Source: an uncultured Agathobacter sp.
Lineage (GTDB): Bacteria > Bacillota > Clostridia > Lachnospirales > Lachnospiraceae
Direction of reading: 5' to 3'
DNA: 64,000 nucleotides
NCBI GenBank assembly: GCA_934365945.1
Contig: CAKRNE010000001.1
Location: 124,001 to 188,000, forward strand
Of the stretch, positions 17,292-25,821 are shown one piece after another. The translations under genes were made by a program, and so were the position numbers. The notes beneath the pieces are model-generated. The model worked only from the letters and a program-made list of their open reading frames with translations, ran no database searches and was not told the DNA's origin. Position 1 is the first letter of the stretch. Every line of letters starts with the position of its first letter.

Positions 17292-17566
17292 GGGGTGTAA
17301 GACACGCACATGCCACCAGTCGCAAGGGGCTTTCAATAAGCGACTAGCGGAGCTGTTTAGAGTCTGTAGAATTATGCACATGGAACCCAGAAATGTCCTG
17401 CCATGGACGGCAGGGCAAGGTGTTATGCGCCATGGACAGCGCATAAAAGCCGGTTTCGTCGAGCATAGAAAACCATACAGGCATAATTCGTACAGCCTCT
17501 TGACAGCATAGCGTTAGCGCATTGAGAGTCCCTTGCGACTGGTGGCATGTGCGCGTCTTACGCCCC
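17292..17566 (-). repeat. family A long inverted-repeat element, copy 1
   Basis: A 275-bp extended palindrome. Outer arms from GGGGTGTAAGAC (17292) pair with the end at 17566; middle arms carry AGAGTCTGTAG and AATTATGC. The tip holds two hairpins (17397-17414 and 17423-17446) whose loops read GTCCAT on the minus strand. Copies 2 and 3 (33873-34158, 54854-55124) share the core but not the outer arms; this copy is inverted relative to them. It sits between yqeY and the NlpC/P60 gene. The short frames inside it are not coding. Confidence 0.85.
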
Positions 17567-17605
17567 TTACTTTATTGGTAAACATTCAGCTCTTTGTGAT
17601 AAAAA

Positions 17606-17648
17606 TAAAAAAGAGCCGGTAAGTATAATAAATATACTTATCGGCTCC
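17606..17648 (-). terminator. terminator of the NlpC/P60 gene
   Basis: Minus-strand stem GAGCCGATAAGTATA pairing with its near-complement around a short A/T loop, followed by TTTTTT. It begins 9 bp beyond the stop at 17657. Confidence 0.88.
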
Positions 17649-17656
17649 TAACCATC

Positions 17657-18973
17657 CTATACAAGACGTCGTATAGCAAGTATTGTATGACACTGCACGC
17701 TTCTGTTTGCTGTGATTCCTGCCTTTGTGGACTGTGCCTCCACTATCACACCACCACCTGCATATATAGCTACATGTCCCGGATATACCACTACGTCACC
17801 CGGCTGTATATTATCGAAGGATACAGCCTGTCCCACAGACTTAAATGCCTGTGAATATCTCGGTGTGCTGATACCAAAATGTGCATATACCTCATGTACA
17901 AAGCCTGAGCAGTCTACACCGTTTGTAAGACTGTTTCCACCCCATACGTATGGATTGCCCTTAAACTGCATAGCGTATGATACTACAGAGCTTCCTGAAA
18001 CTCCTGTTGAACCACTCGGGTTCTTTCCACCGCCTGCTGCATAGTCACCGGCAATGCTTCCGCCCTTGCCGGCTCCACCACCATCATAGCTGGAGCCTGA
18101 TGAGCTTCCGGATGATGAACCTGAACCTCCGGATGATGCGGCTGCCCGCTGCGCTGCTCTCTGCTGTGCTGCAAGTGCGGCAGCGGCTGCAGCAGCTTCC
18201 TCCTCCTGAATTATCTTGCCCTGTGCACTGATTATATTCTGGTAATTTGATACCTGCTGCTGAGCCTCACTAATCTGGGCTGCATACTGCTCCTTCTGAT
18301 TTTCGAGGGCAAGTATTGCTGCCTCTATCTCTGACTGCTGCTTCTCATAGCTGTCCTGCATGGCAGTCAGATCATCCATATCTTTATTGAGCTGCTCGCC
18401 AATGGTCTTTACCTGCTGTACCGCTGCCTGATAAGAATCCATCAGCGCTCTGTCCGAATCATAAACGTCAGACACATACTCAATACGGTTGAGCATATCT
18501 GAAATTCCGTCAGCCTCAATGATAGCTGTCCAGACATTATCCTCTGTACTGTTTTCATACATGAACTGTATACGCTTCTTCATCGCGTCATACTGTTCCT
18601 GCTGCTTCTGCTGGGCTGCTGCAAGATCCTTCTGGTTCTGCTCTATCTCACCCTGCTTATTTGTGATATCTGTCTGAAGCTCTTTCTGAGCTGCAAGTAC
18701 CTCGTCAAGCTTGTTTGAATTGGCCTGAATATCATTTGCAGTAACTGTCTGCTTATCCTTTAAGCTATCGATCTGACCGTTTGTATTGCTAAGGTCCTCT
18801 TTAGCTTTTTTCATTTTCTCTTCGGCATCCTTCTGCTTCTGGGACTTGGCATATACCTTCTCAAGTCCACTGTGTATGTATCCACTAAATGCGGTACCGT
18901 CTATTGCCGGTCCTGTAAAAACAAGTGCTGATGTCAATACTGTACATATAACGCGCGTCCATTTTTGATTCAT
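17657..18973 (-). CDS. secreted NlpC/P60 peptidoglycan endopeptidase with coiled-coil region
   Basis: A 438-residue secreted hydrolase in the style of PcsB/SagA proteins: signal peptide (1-about 25), a long Gln/Glu/Lys-rich coiled coil (about 45-265), an Ala/Gly/Ser-rich linker, and an NlpC/P60 domain (about 325-438). The catalytic cysteine is C355 (DCSGF) and the histidine H400 (GHVAIY). It would cut peptide stems of peptidoglycan during growth or division; the coiled coil usually restrains the domain until a partner such as FtsEX binds. The ATG at 18973 was chosen over one 126 bp upstream because GGGAGG precedes it and a signal peptide follows. Confidence 0.92.
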   Translation of the reverse strand: MNQKWTRVICTVLTSALVFTGPAIDGTAFSGYIHSGLEKVYAKSQKQKDAEEKMKKAKEDLSNTNGQIDSLKDKQTVTANDIQANSNKLDEVLAAQKELQTDITNKQGEIEQNQKDLAAAQQKQQEQYDAMKKRIQFMYENSTEDNVWTAIIEADGISDMLNRIEYVSDVYDSDRALMDSYQAAVQQVKTIGEQLNKDMDDLTAMQDSYEKQQSEIEAAILALENQKEQYAAQISEAQQQVSNYQNIISAQGKIIQEEEAAAAAAALAAQQRAAQRAAASSGGSGSSSGSSSGSSYDGGGAGKGGSIAGDYAAGGGKNPSGSTGVSGSSVVSYAMQFKGNPYVWGGNSLTNGVDCSGFVHEVYAHFGISTPRYSQAFKSVGQAVSFDNIQPGDVVVYPGHVAIYAGGGVIVEAQSTKAGITANRSVQCHTILAIRRLV

Positions 18974-19095
18974 TTTATGCCTCCCACAATTTACTTTTAC
19001 TAAACATTCGGATATATTATCGCACAAAATGAACCTTTTTTCCACACCTTTTTGTAAATTTACAGAATTTTCCACATTTTTTTCTAATATATGGT

Positions 19096-20670
19096 TCACA
19101 TCCGCGCTATTATAAGGCGGTCATTTGGTTTGATGCTGTCGGAGGTCAGAGCATTTATTTCCATTATGTTTTCAACAGTGGTCCGATATTTCTTTGCAAT
19201 GTCCCACATTTTATCATCCTTTTGCACTATATAGCCAACCAGTCCGACTTCCGCATCAGTATCAGGCGCATTCTTTTCCTGCTCTACCGATGTTATGACT
19301 GACAATTCATCCTGCTGCAGGGCAATGGCGTTTATGCTGACAACACCCTTGATTTCATATTCGCTGTTGTCGAGTAGATTGACCTGCACCTGGTCCACCT
19401 GCACATTTACCTCGCAGCAGGTATGGGCATCCATGCCCGGTATCTCAACAAACTGTTCAAACGGCACAGCATCTGTATGCATCTCTATCGGACAGCCATC
19501 ATCCTCCACAATATTCACACAATTCACCTGCAATACACCTGACACAATAATGCCTGCGTCTGCATTTTTTATCTGTGCAATAGCAGCCTGCGTCTTTGTA
19601 CCGCAGATTCTTAAAATCCTTTTTTTGCCGTTCTCTCTGTATCGCTGCTCCAAAATGCGGCATTTTGTATCATTTTTCATAAGAAGACGGCATACCTTCA
19701 CATTTTCAAAGGCGGGTCTGACCGGGCAGGAAACGCTGTACATATCATTGAGCACCTCCACAGTTTCCTCACTCCAGACCTTTCCGTCTACCGCAAGCGC
19801 TGCCTCAATCGAAAGCTGCCTGAGCTCTCCGTCATAATCATTTTCCGCCTCAACCTGCTGCATGGCTGGCTGTGTGCGAAGCCAGGCGATATTTCCTGCA
19901 TTGTCACCCTCGCAGCGTATTTCATTTGAAAAGCCCTCCTGCACCTCAAAGCAGCATATTTCCTGCTCTTCACTCAGATACACTATGCACGCATGACACT
20001 CGCCCGTCAGTGTGATGTGGTCACGCTCGTATGTATACTCCAGATTTCTCATATCAACAAGACTCGATATGAGCTTACATATATTCGGCTTGGTCTTTGG
20101 CAGGGTGACGACATTTTTGATTCTGACAATATCCCTGACAGCACTGTCAAGCTTAAGCACCTTCATCTGCCCCATAAGCTGCTCCACATCCTTGTCATCA
20201 ATTCTTTGTGCAATCTCAAGATTTTCCTCCCTCTCTCCATAAAGCTCCACGCTTATACTGCCTCTGACCGAGAGCTTTCGCGAATTGATAACTCCCACCG
20301 TAAGCTCATCAAGCCCGGTATACACACGAACTGTATCCTTCTCGCAGACTCCCTGAAGCACGAGCTTCTCCTGAAACGGTATTGCATCCTTTATATACTC
20401 CACCCGATTTCCGGCGATACCGCCCTCAAGGGCATCACCTTCAAAGTTCTCCTCTCTCGTATACAGCACTTCAAACTCAATGCTTCCACTGAGCCAGATA
20501 TTCTCGCCGGACGCTTTTATCTCGTCAACCTTTACCTGTCCGTTCTGACATACCACCTTTGAAACATCGGGCTTGTTGTCCTTTATGACATAGTCCCTGT
20601 CGAAGCCAACCTGCGACATATCATTTACCTTTTCTATGCATTGCCTGATTTTTTGTGTAATTAATTCCAT
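19096..20670 (-). CDS. DUF3794 (SPOCS) repeat protein with C-terminal LysM
   Basis: A 524-residue protein with repeated DUF3794/SPOCS-type beta domains (recognisable repeats around VKVDEIKASGENIWLSGSI, GIIVSGVLQVNCV and YEIKGVVSINAIAL) and a C-terminal LysM (about 475-522, VQKDDKMWDIAKKYRTTVE). In spore formers SPOCS/LysM proteins occur in spore coat assembly. Here it may be a relic of sporulation or act at the cell wall. There is no signal peptide, consistent with coat-type proteins made in the mother cell. Confidence 0.82.
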   Translation of the reverse strand: MELITQKIRQCIEKVNDMSQVGFDRDYVIKDNKPDVSKVVCQNGQVKVDEIKASGENIWLSGSIEFEVLYTREENFEGDALEGGIAGNRVEYIKDAIPFQEKLVLQGVCEKDTVRVYTGLDELTVGVINSRKLSVRGSISVELYGEREENLEIAQRIDDKDVEQLMGQMKVLKLDSAVRDIVRIKNVVTLPKTKPNICKLISSLVDMRNLEYTYERDHITLTGECHACIVYLSEEQEICCFEVQEGFSNEIRCEGDNAGNIAWLRTQPAMQQVEAENDYDGELRQLSIEAALAVDGKVWSEETVEVLNDMYSVSCPVRPAFENVKVCRLLMKNDTKCRILEQRYRENGKKRILRICGTKTQAAIAQIKNADAGIIVSGVLQVNCVNIVEDDGCPIEMHTDAVPFEQFVEIPGMDAHTCCEVNVQVDQVQVNLLDNSEYEIKGVVSINAIALQQDELSVITSVEQEKNAPDTDAEVGLVGYIVQKDDKMWDIAKKYRTTVENIMEINALTSDSIKPNDRLIIARM

Positions 20671-20793
20671 AAAAAATACCCCACTTCAAATATGTATATA
20701 AAATACATATTCAAGATGGAGTAACTTTATGCAGATGCAGCCATTTTAATTCATGATAAAATGATGAAACTGCAATCTCTTTACTTCATGATG

Positions 20794-21036
20794 CTAGCAA
20801 AGCTGCATCCTTATATCCTTTGTAATAACATCAGTGTAGGTAAATGATAAGAGCTGTGGCGGATTCTGCTCAAACTCATCATCTATCAGAACCGTAAACA
20901 CACTTGGGTAAGCCTGCTGAATAACGCCCTCCTGGATGTCAACCTTGTTGCGGCCGAGATCCTGCTGGATCTTTACCCTGTTGCCACACTGCTGGTGAAT
21001 CGATGCTCTGACCTTTCTGATCTCTGTCTGTTCCAT
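20794..21036 (-). CDS. veg: Veg family protein
   Basis: An 80-residue protein matching Veg, a small conserved Firmicutes protein first named for its strong vegetative promoter in Bacillus and linked there to biofilm gene control and spore outgrowth. Diagnostic stretches are IRKVRASIHQQCGNRVKI and GRNKVDIQEGVIQQAYPSVF. An AGGAGG-like site lies just before the ATG. It is encoded alone. Confidence 0.92.
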   Translation of the reverse strand: MEQTEIRKVRASIHQQCGNRVKIQQDLGRNKVDIQEGVIQQAYPSVFTVLIDDEFEQNPPQLLSFTYTDVITKDIRMQLC

Positions 21037-21373
21037 TTAAAGCCTCCTCTATATATGGCATAACCGCACAAAACATGTCACTACACACAGCTTTGCACGA
21101 TTAACAGCCTAAACATAACTACGGGGTCCTCGACCAGTATTGCTATACCGATATTGAAATAGAAACCAATCTGCCTTCAACAGTTAACATTGTATAAATA
21201 TAAGTCAAAAATATTTAAAAATGACCATTTCACAAATCAATATATTTGAATCTATTAATATATCACCACAATATCTAGTGGCTTTAGTATAGCAAAGTAT
21301 TACAGTGATAGCAATAGGGGATAAGTACCAATTATCTGATTTTTTGCGAATTTATCTACAATTTGCTCATTTT
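21037..21373. other. A/T-rich intergenic region, no gene seen
   Basis: About 340 bp between veg and the PrcB-domain lipoprotein gene. It probably contains the veg promoter, but no clean -35/-10 pair, hairpin or reading frame stands out. Confidence 0.55.
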
Positions 21374-21802
21374 TTACTCAAATACCACCGGTAATTCACT
21401 TAATTCGGTCTTTATGACAATATAAGGATAGCTCGGCTGGCTGCTGACCTTCTCTCCCTCCTTTGGCGCCAGAAGCTTTGTATCAAAATACATTGCCTTA
21501 TCCTTCACATAAAACTGGTTAACCGTAATACTGTAGCCACCTGTCTCCTTTGTGCCAAAGCCTTCTGCTATGTATAAATATTCATCATCCTTGTACGTCA
21601 GCTTCATCGCCTTTGCCTTGTTTTCATTTATCTGCTTTTTAAACTCCTCCGGGATTTCATCCCCGCAGATCACCGTGTACTCAACCATCCTGTCACTCTC
21701 TGTGCCTGAAATATTTGCGTGACAGCCCGAAATCACTGTCGCTGCCGATATCACAAGCACACCTGCAGCCATCACCAGAAGTTTTCTCAATTTTCCTGAC
21801 AT
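21374..21802 (-). CDS. lipoprotein with PrcB-like C-terminal domain
   Basis: A 142-residue lipoprotein. The signal peptide ends in a lipobox with C27 (VISGC). The C-terminal half (about 80-142), with GGYSITVNQFYV and the strand-rich tail, resembles the PrcB C-terminal domain found in extracytoplasmic protease-complex proteins. No protease is encoded nearby. The function is unknown. Transcription is divergent from plsC. Confidence 0.72.
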   Translation of the reverse strand: MSGKLRKLLVMAAGVLVISAATVISGCHANISGTESDRMVEYTVICGDEIPEEFKKQINENKAKAMKLTYKDDEYLYIAEGFGTKETGGYSITVNQFYVKDKAMYFDTKLLAPKEGEKVSSQPSYPYIVIKTELSELPVVFE

Positions 21803-21918
21803 TTTTTCCTCTCTTTCTTATCATATCGTTTATGATATGATATAATATCAATAACTATTCAAAGCCACCTTTAAAATAGTTACATTACAATTAATATTAT
21901 GAAAAAGAGAGGTCAAAT

Positions 21919-22650
21919 ATGCGTTCAGTTTTAATCGTAATATTCGTATTTTTCTATCTGCTGCTCGGTCTTCCGGTGCTCGGAGCCATGTGGATAATAC
22001 ACAAATTTGCCCCGGCATGGGCCGATATGGCACAGCTTCGCCTGGTACAGTGGGCTTTCCGTGTCATCATATTCCTAAGCGGAGCAGACATTGAATTTAT
22101 AGGGGAGGAAAATGTGCCAAAGGACGAGGCTGTACTATATATAGGAAATCATCGTAGTTTCTTTGACATCATAATCACCTACTCCAGATGTCCACGCCTG
22201 ACCGGCTACATCTCAAAGCAGAGCATCACAAAAATACCGGTGCTCGGTCTCTGGATGAAGCGCCTGCACTGCCTGTTTTTGGATCGCGATGACATCAAGC
22301 AGGGATTAAAGGTCGTACTTACAGCCATAGATCAGGTCAAATCCGGCATCAGCATATGTGTATTTCCTGAGGGCACACGCTGCAAAAACAAAGATGACCT
22401 GACAGAGGTACAGCCTTTCAAGGAAGGTACTTTCAAGATTGCCACAAAGAGCAAATGCAAGATAGTGCCAATGGCGATCATGGGAACAAATGAAATATTC
22501 GAGAATCATCTTCCATGGGTCAAAAAGAGTCATGTGGTTATCCGATACGGCACTCCTATTGATCCGGCAACACTCAGCAAAGAGGAACAAAAGCATCTCG
22601 GAGCTCATTGCAGAGAAGTGATTGTGGATATGCTTCATGAAATGGTATAG
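21919..22650 (+). CDS. plsC: 1-acyl-sn-glycerol-3-phosphate acyltransferase
   Basis: A 243-residue membrane-associated acyltransferase that adds the second acyl chain in phosphatidic acid synthesis. An N-terminal hydrophobic segment (about 3-30) is followed by the catalytic NHRSFFD motif (HX4D) and the FPEGTR substrate-binding motif; FLDRDD lies between them. GAGAGG precedes the ATG. It is monocistronic, with a terminator 4 bp past the stop. The specific acyl donor cannot be told. Confidence 0.93.
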   Translation: MRSVLIVIFVFFYLLLGLPVLGAMWIIHKFAPAWADMAQLRLVQWAFRVIIFLSGADIEFIGEENVPKDEAVLYIGNHRSFFDIIITYSRCPRLTGYISKQSITKIPVLGLWMKRLHCLFLDRDDIKQGLKVVLTAIDQVKSGISICVFPEGTRCKNKDDLTEVQPFKEGTFKIATKSKCKIVPMAIMGTNEIFENHLPWVKKSHVVIRYGTPIDPATLSKEEQKHLGAHCREVIVDMLHEMV

Positions 22651-22653
22651 CTG

Positions 22654-22680
22654 AAAAAACCGCCCATCCGGGCGGTTTTT
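22654..22680. terminator. terminator between convergent plsC and amylase genes
   Basis: ACCGCCC-ATCC-GGGCGGT stem-loop with an A-run before and a T-run after, immediately after the plsC stop. It is functional for plsC and possibly also for the opposing gene. Confidence 0.92.
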
Positions 22681-22736
22681 CACATTTCTTCTTCAAATCC
22701 ATTTAAACTATTAAATTTTATTCTCATCAAATATAT

Positions 22737-24431
22737 TTACTTCAAAACAAGCACCGAATACGCCGGCAGCTTTGCCGTTCCATCCTTATATGACGGTGCT
22801 TTCTTTGTAGTCTGAAGCATTGCAACAGCATCATTTACTCCAAGCGATGACACATCCACACTTGCTTCATCCTTTGATGGATTAAATATAAGCACTGCTT
22901 TCTCACCATTGTACTCTCTTGTGAATATACACACATTATCATTTGACAGATCCTTTTCAAAGGTATTTGTACCTCGTGCTATCTCCGGGAAAGCATTTCT
23001 TATTGATATTGTCTGTTTCACAAAGTTGTAAATAGAGTATGGATCCTCCATCTGCTTATCAAGGGTATCATATGTCTGCTCGGTTTCTTCTGCATTCTGA
23101 GGTCCCACACACATTCCCTTAGCTTTTGAATCCCCGCTCCATCTCATGGCAAGACGCTTCGTCTCATCATTGGCTGTGCCTCTCATACCGATTTCCTCTC
23201 CATAATACAGAAAATCATTTCCCGGCATAAGAAGATTCATGGCCTGCGCCATCTTGGTTTTCTCCTCGGCATTATCTCCGTTGTAGTATCCTGCGCTTCG
23301 TCCCATATCATGATTTGTATAGAACGGTGCATCAATGTATGAGTCTGTATACTTCTTTATCTCATTTTCCACATCAACCAGAGCATTGCCGTATGTGCTG
23401 GCACCATGATTTGCTGTACCGTTTAACACCTTTCCAATATATCCATCCTGCTGTGAAAAATCAAAGTTGAACATACTGTCAATTCCACTCTTATAGTACT
23501 TCGCATACTCTCTATATGTAGTCCAGCCCTCACCAACCATATAAGCATCAGCCTTTTTGCTCTTCACATTGTTTACAAGCCATGTGAGGTCATCTATAGT
23601 CTCAGTCTGGTTATTATTATTGTAATAAACCACAGCATCCAGTCTGAAGCCATCCACGCCGCGGTCAAGCCAGAAGGATGTAACCTTGTCAATCTCGCCT
23701 CTTACAGCTTCGCTCTGCAGATTAAGGTCAGGCATGCTGTCTACAAACTGTGACTCGTAATACCAATTCGTGCCCGGCAACTGGTTGTAGCCTCCGGCAT
23801 TGGTTTTGCTAAAATTATAGTAATCCACATAAGGACATTCCGAAGAATTAGGCTCTGCCCCATCAGGAAGCGACTTGATATAGTCAGCTGCCGCCTTAAA
23901 CCACGGATGCTCGTTAGATGTGTGATTTACCACAAAGTCAATAATCACATTGATGTTTCGCTTGTGACACTCCGTAATGAGCGCATCAAAATCATCCAAA
24001 GTACCATACTGCTTGTCAATATTCATATAATCCGTAATATCATACTTGTGGTATGAAGGAGAAGGCATAATAGGCATCATCCAGATTTCATTGCAGCCCA
24101 GCCCCTCTATATAGTCAAGCTTCTCTGTAAGCCCCCTCAAATCTCCAATGCCGTCACCGTCACTGTCAAAAAAACTGTATACAAACACCTCATAGCAGGT
24201 TCTGTAATTGTCCTGAATCACATTAGGATCATTTTTCGCATTCATCTGCTCCATCGCAGAAGGCTTGTACTCCTTCTTTGCGGCCGTCTCGGTATTCTTT
24301 CCACCCGCAGCGCATCCCGCAAGCATCGACACCGCCATAGCTGCCGTCAACGCCACCGCAGTCAGCCTGCCAGCCAATCTATTCATAGCCCTGCCAACCA
24401 TATTGCGGCCGCCTATTTTATTATTAATCAT
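22737..24431 (-). CDS. cell-surface alpha-amylase lipoprotein (GH13)
   Basis: A 564-residue extracellular GH13 enzyme. The signal peptide has a lipobox with C40 (MLAGC), so it should be anchored to the outer membrane face. The TIM barrel shows NHTSNEHPW (region I), GFRLDAV with the nucleophile aspartate, GEGW with the acid/base glutamate and TNHDMGR with the third catalytic aspartate. All three are present. The ATG at 24431 was preferred to a GTG two codons upstream because of GGAG spacing. It lies downstream of malG beyond a terminator and a family B repeat. Its role is to cut starch or malto-oligosaccharides at the cell surface to feed MalEFG. It looks like the E. rectale Amy13B enzyme (recalled, not checked). 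Confidence 0.93.
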   Translation of the reverse strand: MINNKIGGRNMVGRAMNRLAGRLTAVALTAAMAVSMLAGCAAGGKNTETAAKKEYKPSAMEQMNAKNDPNVIQDNYRTCYEVFVYSFFDSDGDGIGDLRGLTEKLDYIEGLGCNEIWMMPIMPSPSYHKYDITDYMNIDKQYGTLDDFDALITECHKRNINVIIDFVVNHTSNEHPWFKAAADYIKSLPDGAEPNSSECPYVDYYNFSKTNAGGYNQLPGTNWYYESQFVDSMPDLNLQSEAVRGEIDKVTSFWLDRGVDGFRLDAVVYYNNNNQTETIDDLTWLVNNVKSKKADAYMVGEGWTTYREYAKYYKSGIDSMFNFDFSQQDGYIGKVLNGTANHGASTYGNALVDVENEIKKYTDSYIDAPFYTNHDMGRSAGYYNGDNAEEKTKMAQAMNLLMPGNDFLYYGEEIGMRGTANDETKRLAMRWSGDSKAKGMCVGPQNAEETEQTYDTLDKQMEDPYSIYNFVKQTISIRNAFPEIARGTNTFEKDLSNDNVCIFTREYNGEKAVLIFNPSKDEASVDVSSLGVNDAVAMLQTTKKAPSYKDGTAKLPAYSVLVLK

Positions 24432-24656
24432 ACGCACTCCATTCTTATTTTCTTAACTAAATTCTGAGCAAACTTGTATCTACAAAAATCACTACACATA
24501 TTCGCTAAAACATACGATTCTCGTGCTTTGTCCACACTCCATTTCAATACGCGCTGAACAATCGTCCACCGGATATTTTGCGACGCTGCAACGCAGCCAG
24601 CATTACTCATAAGTATGTAGTTAACTCAATTCTCACATCTTTCACAAGGTCGCAAC

Positions 24657-24870
24657 AAACTTAGCACACAGTACCCTCCGGCCGGAGGGTACACAGTGTG
24701 TTCCGAAGAAAAATATGAACTGCCACGGGGTACCATGCCCCCACAAACAAGCCACACACCTCATCCCTCCAAATACAAGCAGCGAAGAAAGCCCGTGGCT
24801 GACTTCATATTTTCCTGAGGAATATACTGTGTGCCCAGCCGGCACCCCACAACCTGAAAGTGCTAAGTTT
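24657..24870. repeat. family B inverted-repeat element, copy 2
   Basis: Core 24694-24829 (136 bp, the same length as copy 1) begins CAGTGTGTTCCGAAGAAAAA and ends with the reverse complement of CAGTATATTCCTCAGG. The centre (about 24729-24792) is unrelated to that of copy 1. Outer arms AAACTTAGCAC (24657-24667) and its exact complement (24860-24870) enclose it, and a 22-bp perfect palindrome adjoins the left end (24671-24692). It lies between malG and the amylase gene. A reading frame across it is not credible. Confidence 0.82.
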
Positions 24871-24890
24871 GCCACAACCCAATATAAATC

Positions 24891-24918
24891 AAAAGCCGCC
24901 GCACAAAAGTGCAGCGGC
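24891..24918 (-). terminator. terminator after malG
   Basis: Minus-strand stem GCCGCTGCAC-TTTT-GTGCGGCGGC followed by TTTT, starting 16 bp after the malG stop. It would separate malEFG from the downstream amylase gene unless read through. Confidence 0.85.
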
Positions 24919-24933
24919 CCAAATAAAACCAAA

Positions 24934-25821
24934 TTAGCCTTTGACAGCTCCTGTAAGTCCATCCACGTAGAATTTCTGCATAAATACAAAAAGTATTGAG
25001 ATAGGTATTGATACAATAACTGCAGCAGCAGCCCATCTTGTAAACCATCCGTTTACAAACTCTTTCTCAAGCATGTTGTAAAGGAGAAGCGATACTGTCC
25101 AATACTTGTCGTTTGGACCAACGATAACCTTTACAAATACGAAATCGAGCCATGGAGCAAGGAATGCTGTAAGTACTGTATATACTACGATTGGCTTACT
25201 GAGTGGCAGGATAATCTTGTAGAATACCTGAAACTGTGTACATCCGTCAAGGATAGCAGCCTCTGTAAGAGACTTAGGCACAGTATCAAAGAATCCCTTT
25301 GCGATATAGAAGCCTGTTCCTGATCCTGCTGAGTAAATCAGAATCAGTGAAAGACGAAGCATACCGCCCTCTGTAAGTCCGATAGCCTTTAAGATAAAGT
25401 ATACGGCAACCATTGACATGAAAGCAGGGAACAATCCAAGAATCATAGCCAGATTCATGAAAGGCTTACGCATCTTAAATCTCAGTCGTGACATACAATA
25501 CGCAACAGAAAGTACAAATATTGTTGAAATAATGCATGAGAACACTGCAATAAACAGTGTATTTAAAAATGCTCTCGGGAAGTTCAACAGAGTAGTCTCT
25601 GTGAACAGTCTCGTATAGTTGCTAAAAGTAAGGCTCTTCGGGAAGAAGTACTTTGTGTAAGCACCATTCTCAGCTCTAAAACTGGTCATAATGATCCAGA
25701 AAATCGGGAACAGCCATACTACAGCAAGTATTCCAAGAATGATATGAACAAGGGAATTCTTTGCTATTTTCTTAGCACGTCCGGCAGACATAGGTCTTTT
25801 TGCTTTTGCTACACTACTCAT
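24934..25821 (-). CDS. malG: maltodextrin ABC transporter permease MalG
   Basis: A 295-residue carbohydrate-type ABC permease (CUT1) with six transmembrane helices. The EAA loop that contacts the ATPase is visible as EAAILDGCTQFQVFYKIILPLSKP (positions about 195-218). Its start overlaps the malF stop by one base. It imports malto-oligosaccharides with MalF and MalE. No ATPase gene is in the cluster, so a shared MsmX/MalK-type ATPase elsewhere is likely. Confidence 0.93.
   Translation of the reverse strand: MSSVAKAKRPMSAGRAKKIAKNSLVHIILGILAVVWLFPIFWIIMTSFRAENGAYTKYFFPKSLTFSNYTRLFTETTLLNFPRAFLNTLFIAVFSCIISTIFVLSVAYCMSRLRFKMRKPFMNLAMILGLFPAFMSMVAVYFILKAIGLTEGGMLRLSLILIYSAGSGTGFYIAKGFFDTVPKSLTEAAILDGCTQFQVFYKIILPLSKPIVVYTVLTAFLAPWLDFVFVKVIVGPNDKYWTVSLLLYNMLEKEFVNGWFTRWAAAAVIVSIPISILFVFMQKFYVDGLTGAVKG

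Noticed and set aside
17253..17444. Short reading frames across the family A element
   Set aside because: They arise from palindromic non-coding DNA, lack ribosome sites and are not shared in frame between copies.
24642..25016. A 124-codon frame over the family B element and the malG end
   Set aside because: It overlaps malG and inverted repeats, has atypical composition and no ribosome site.
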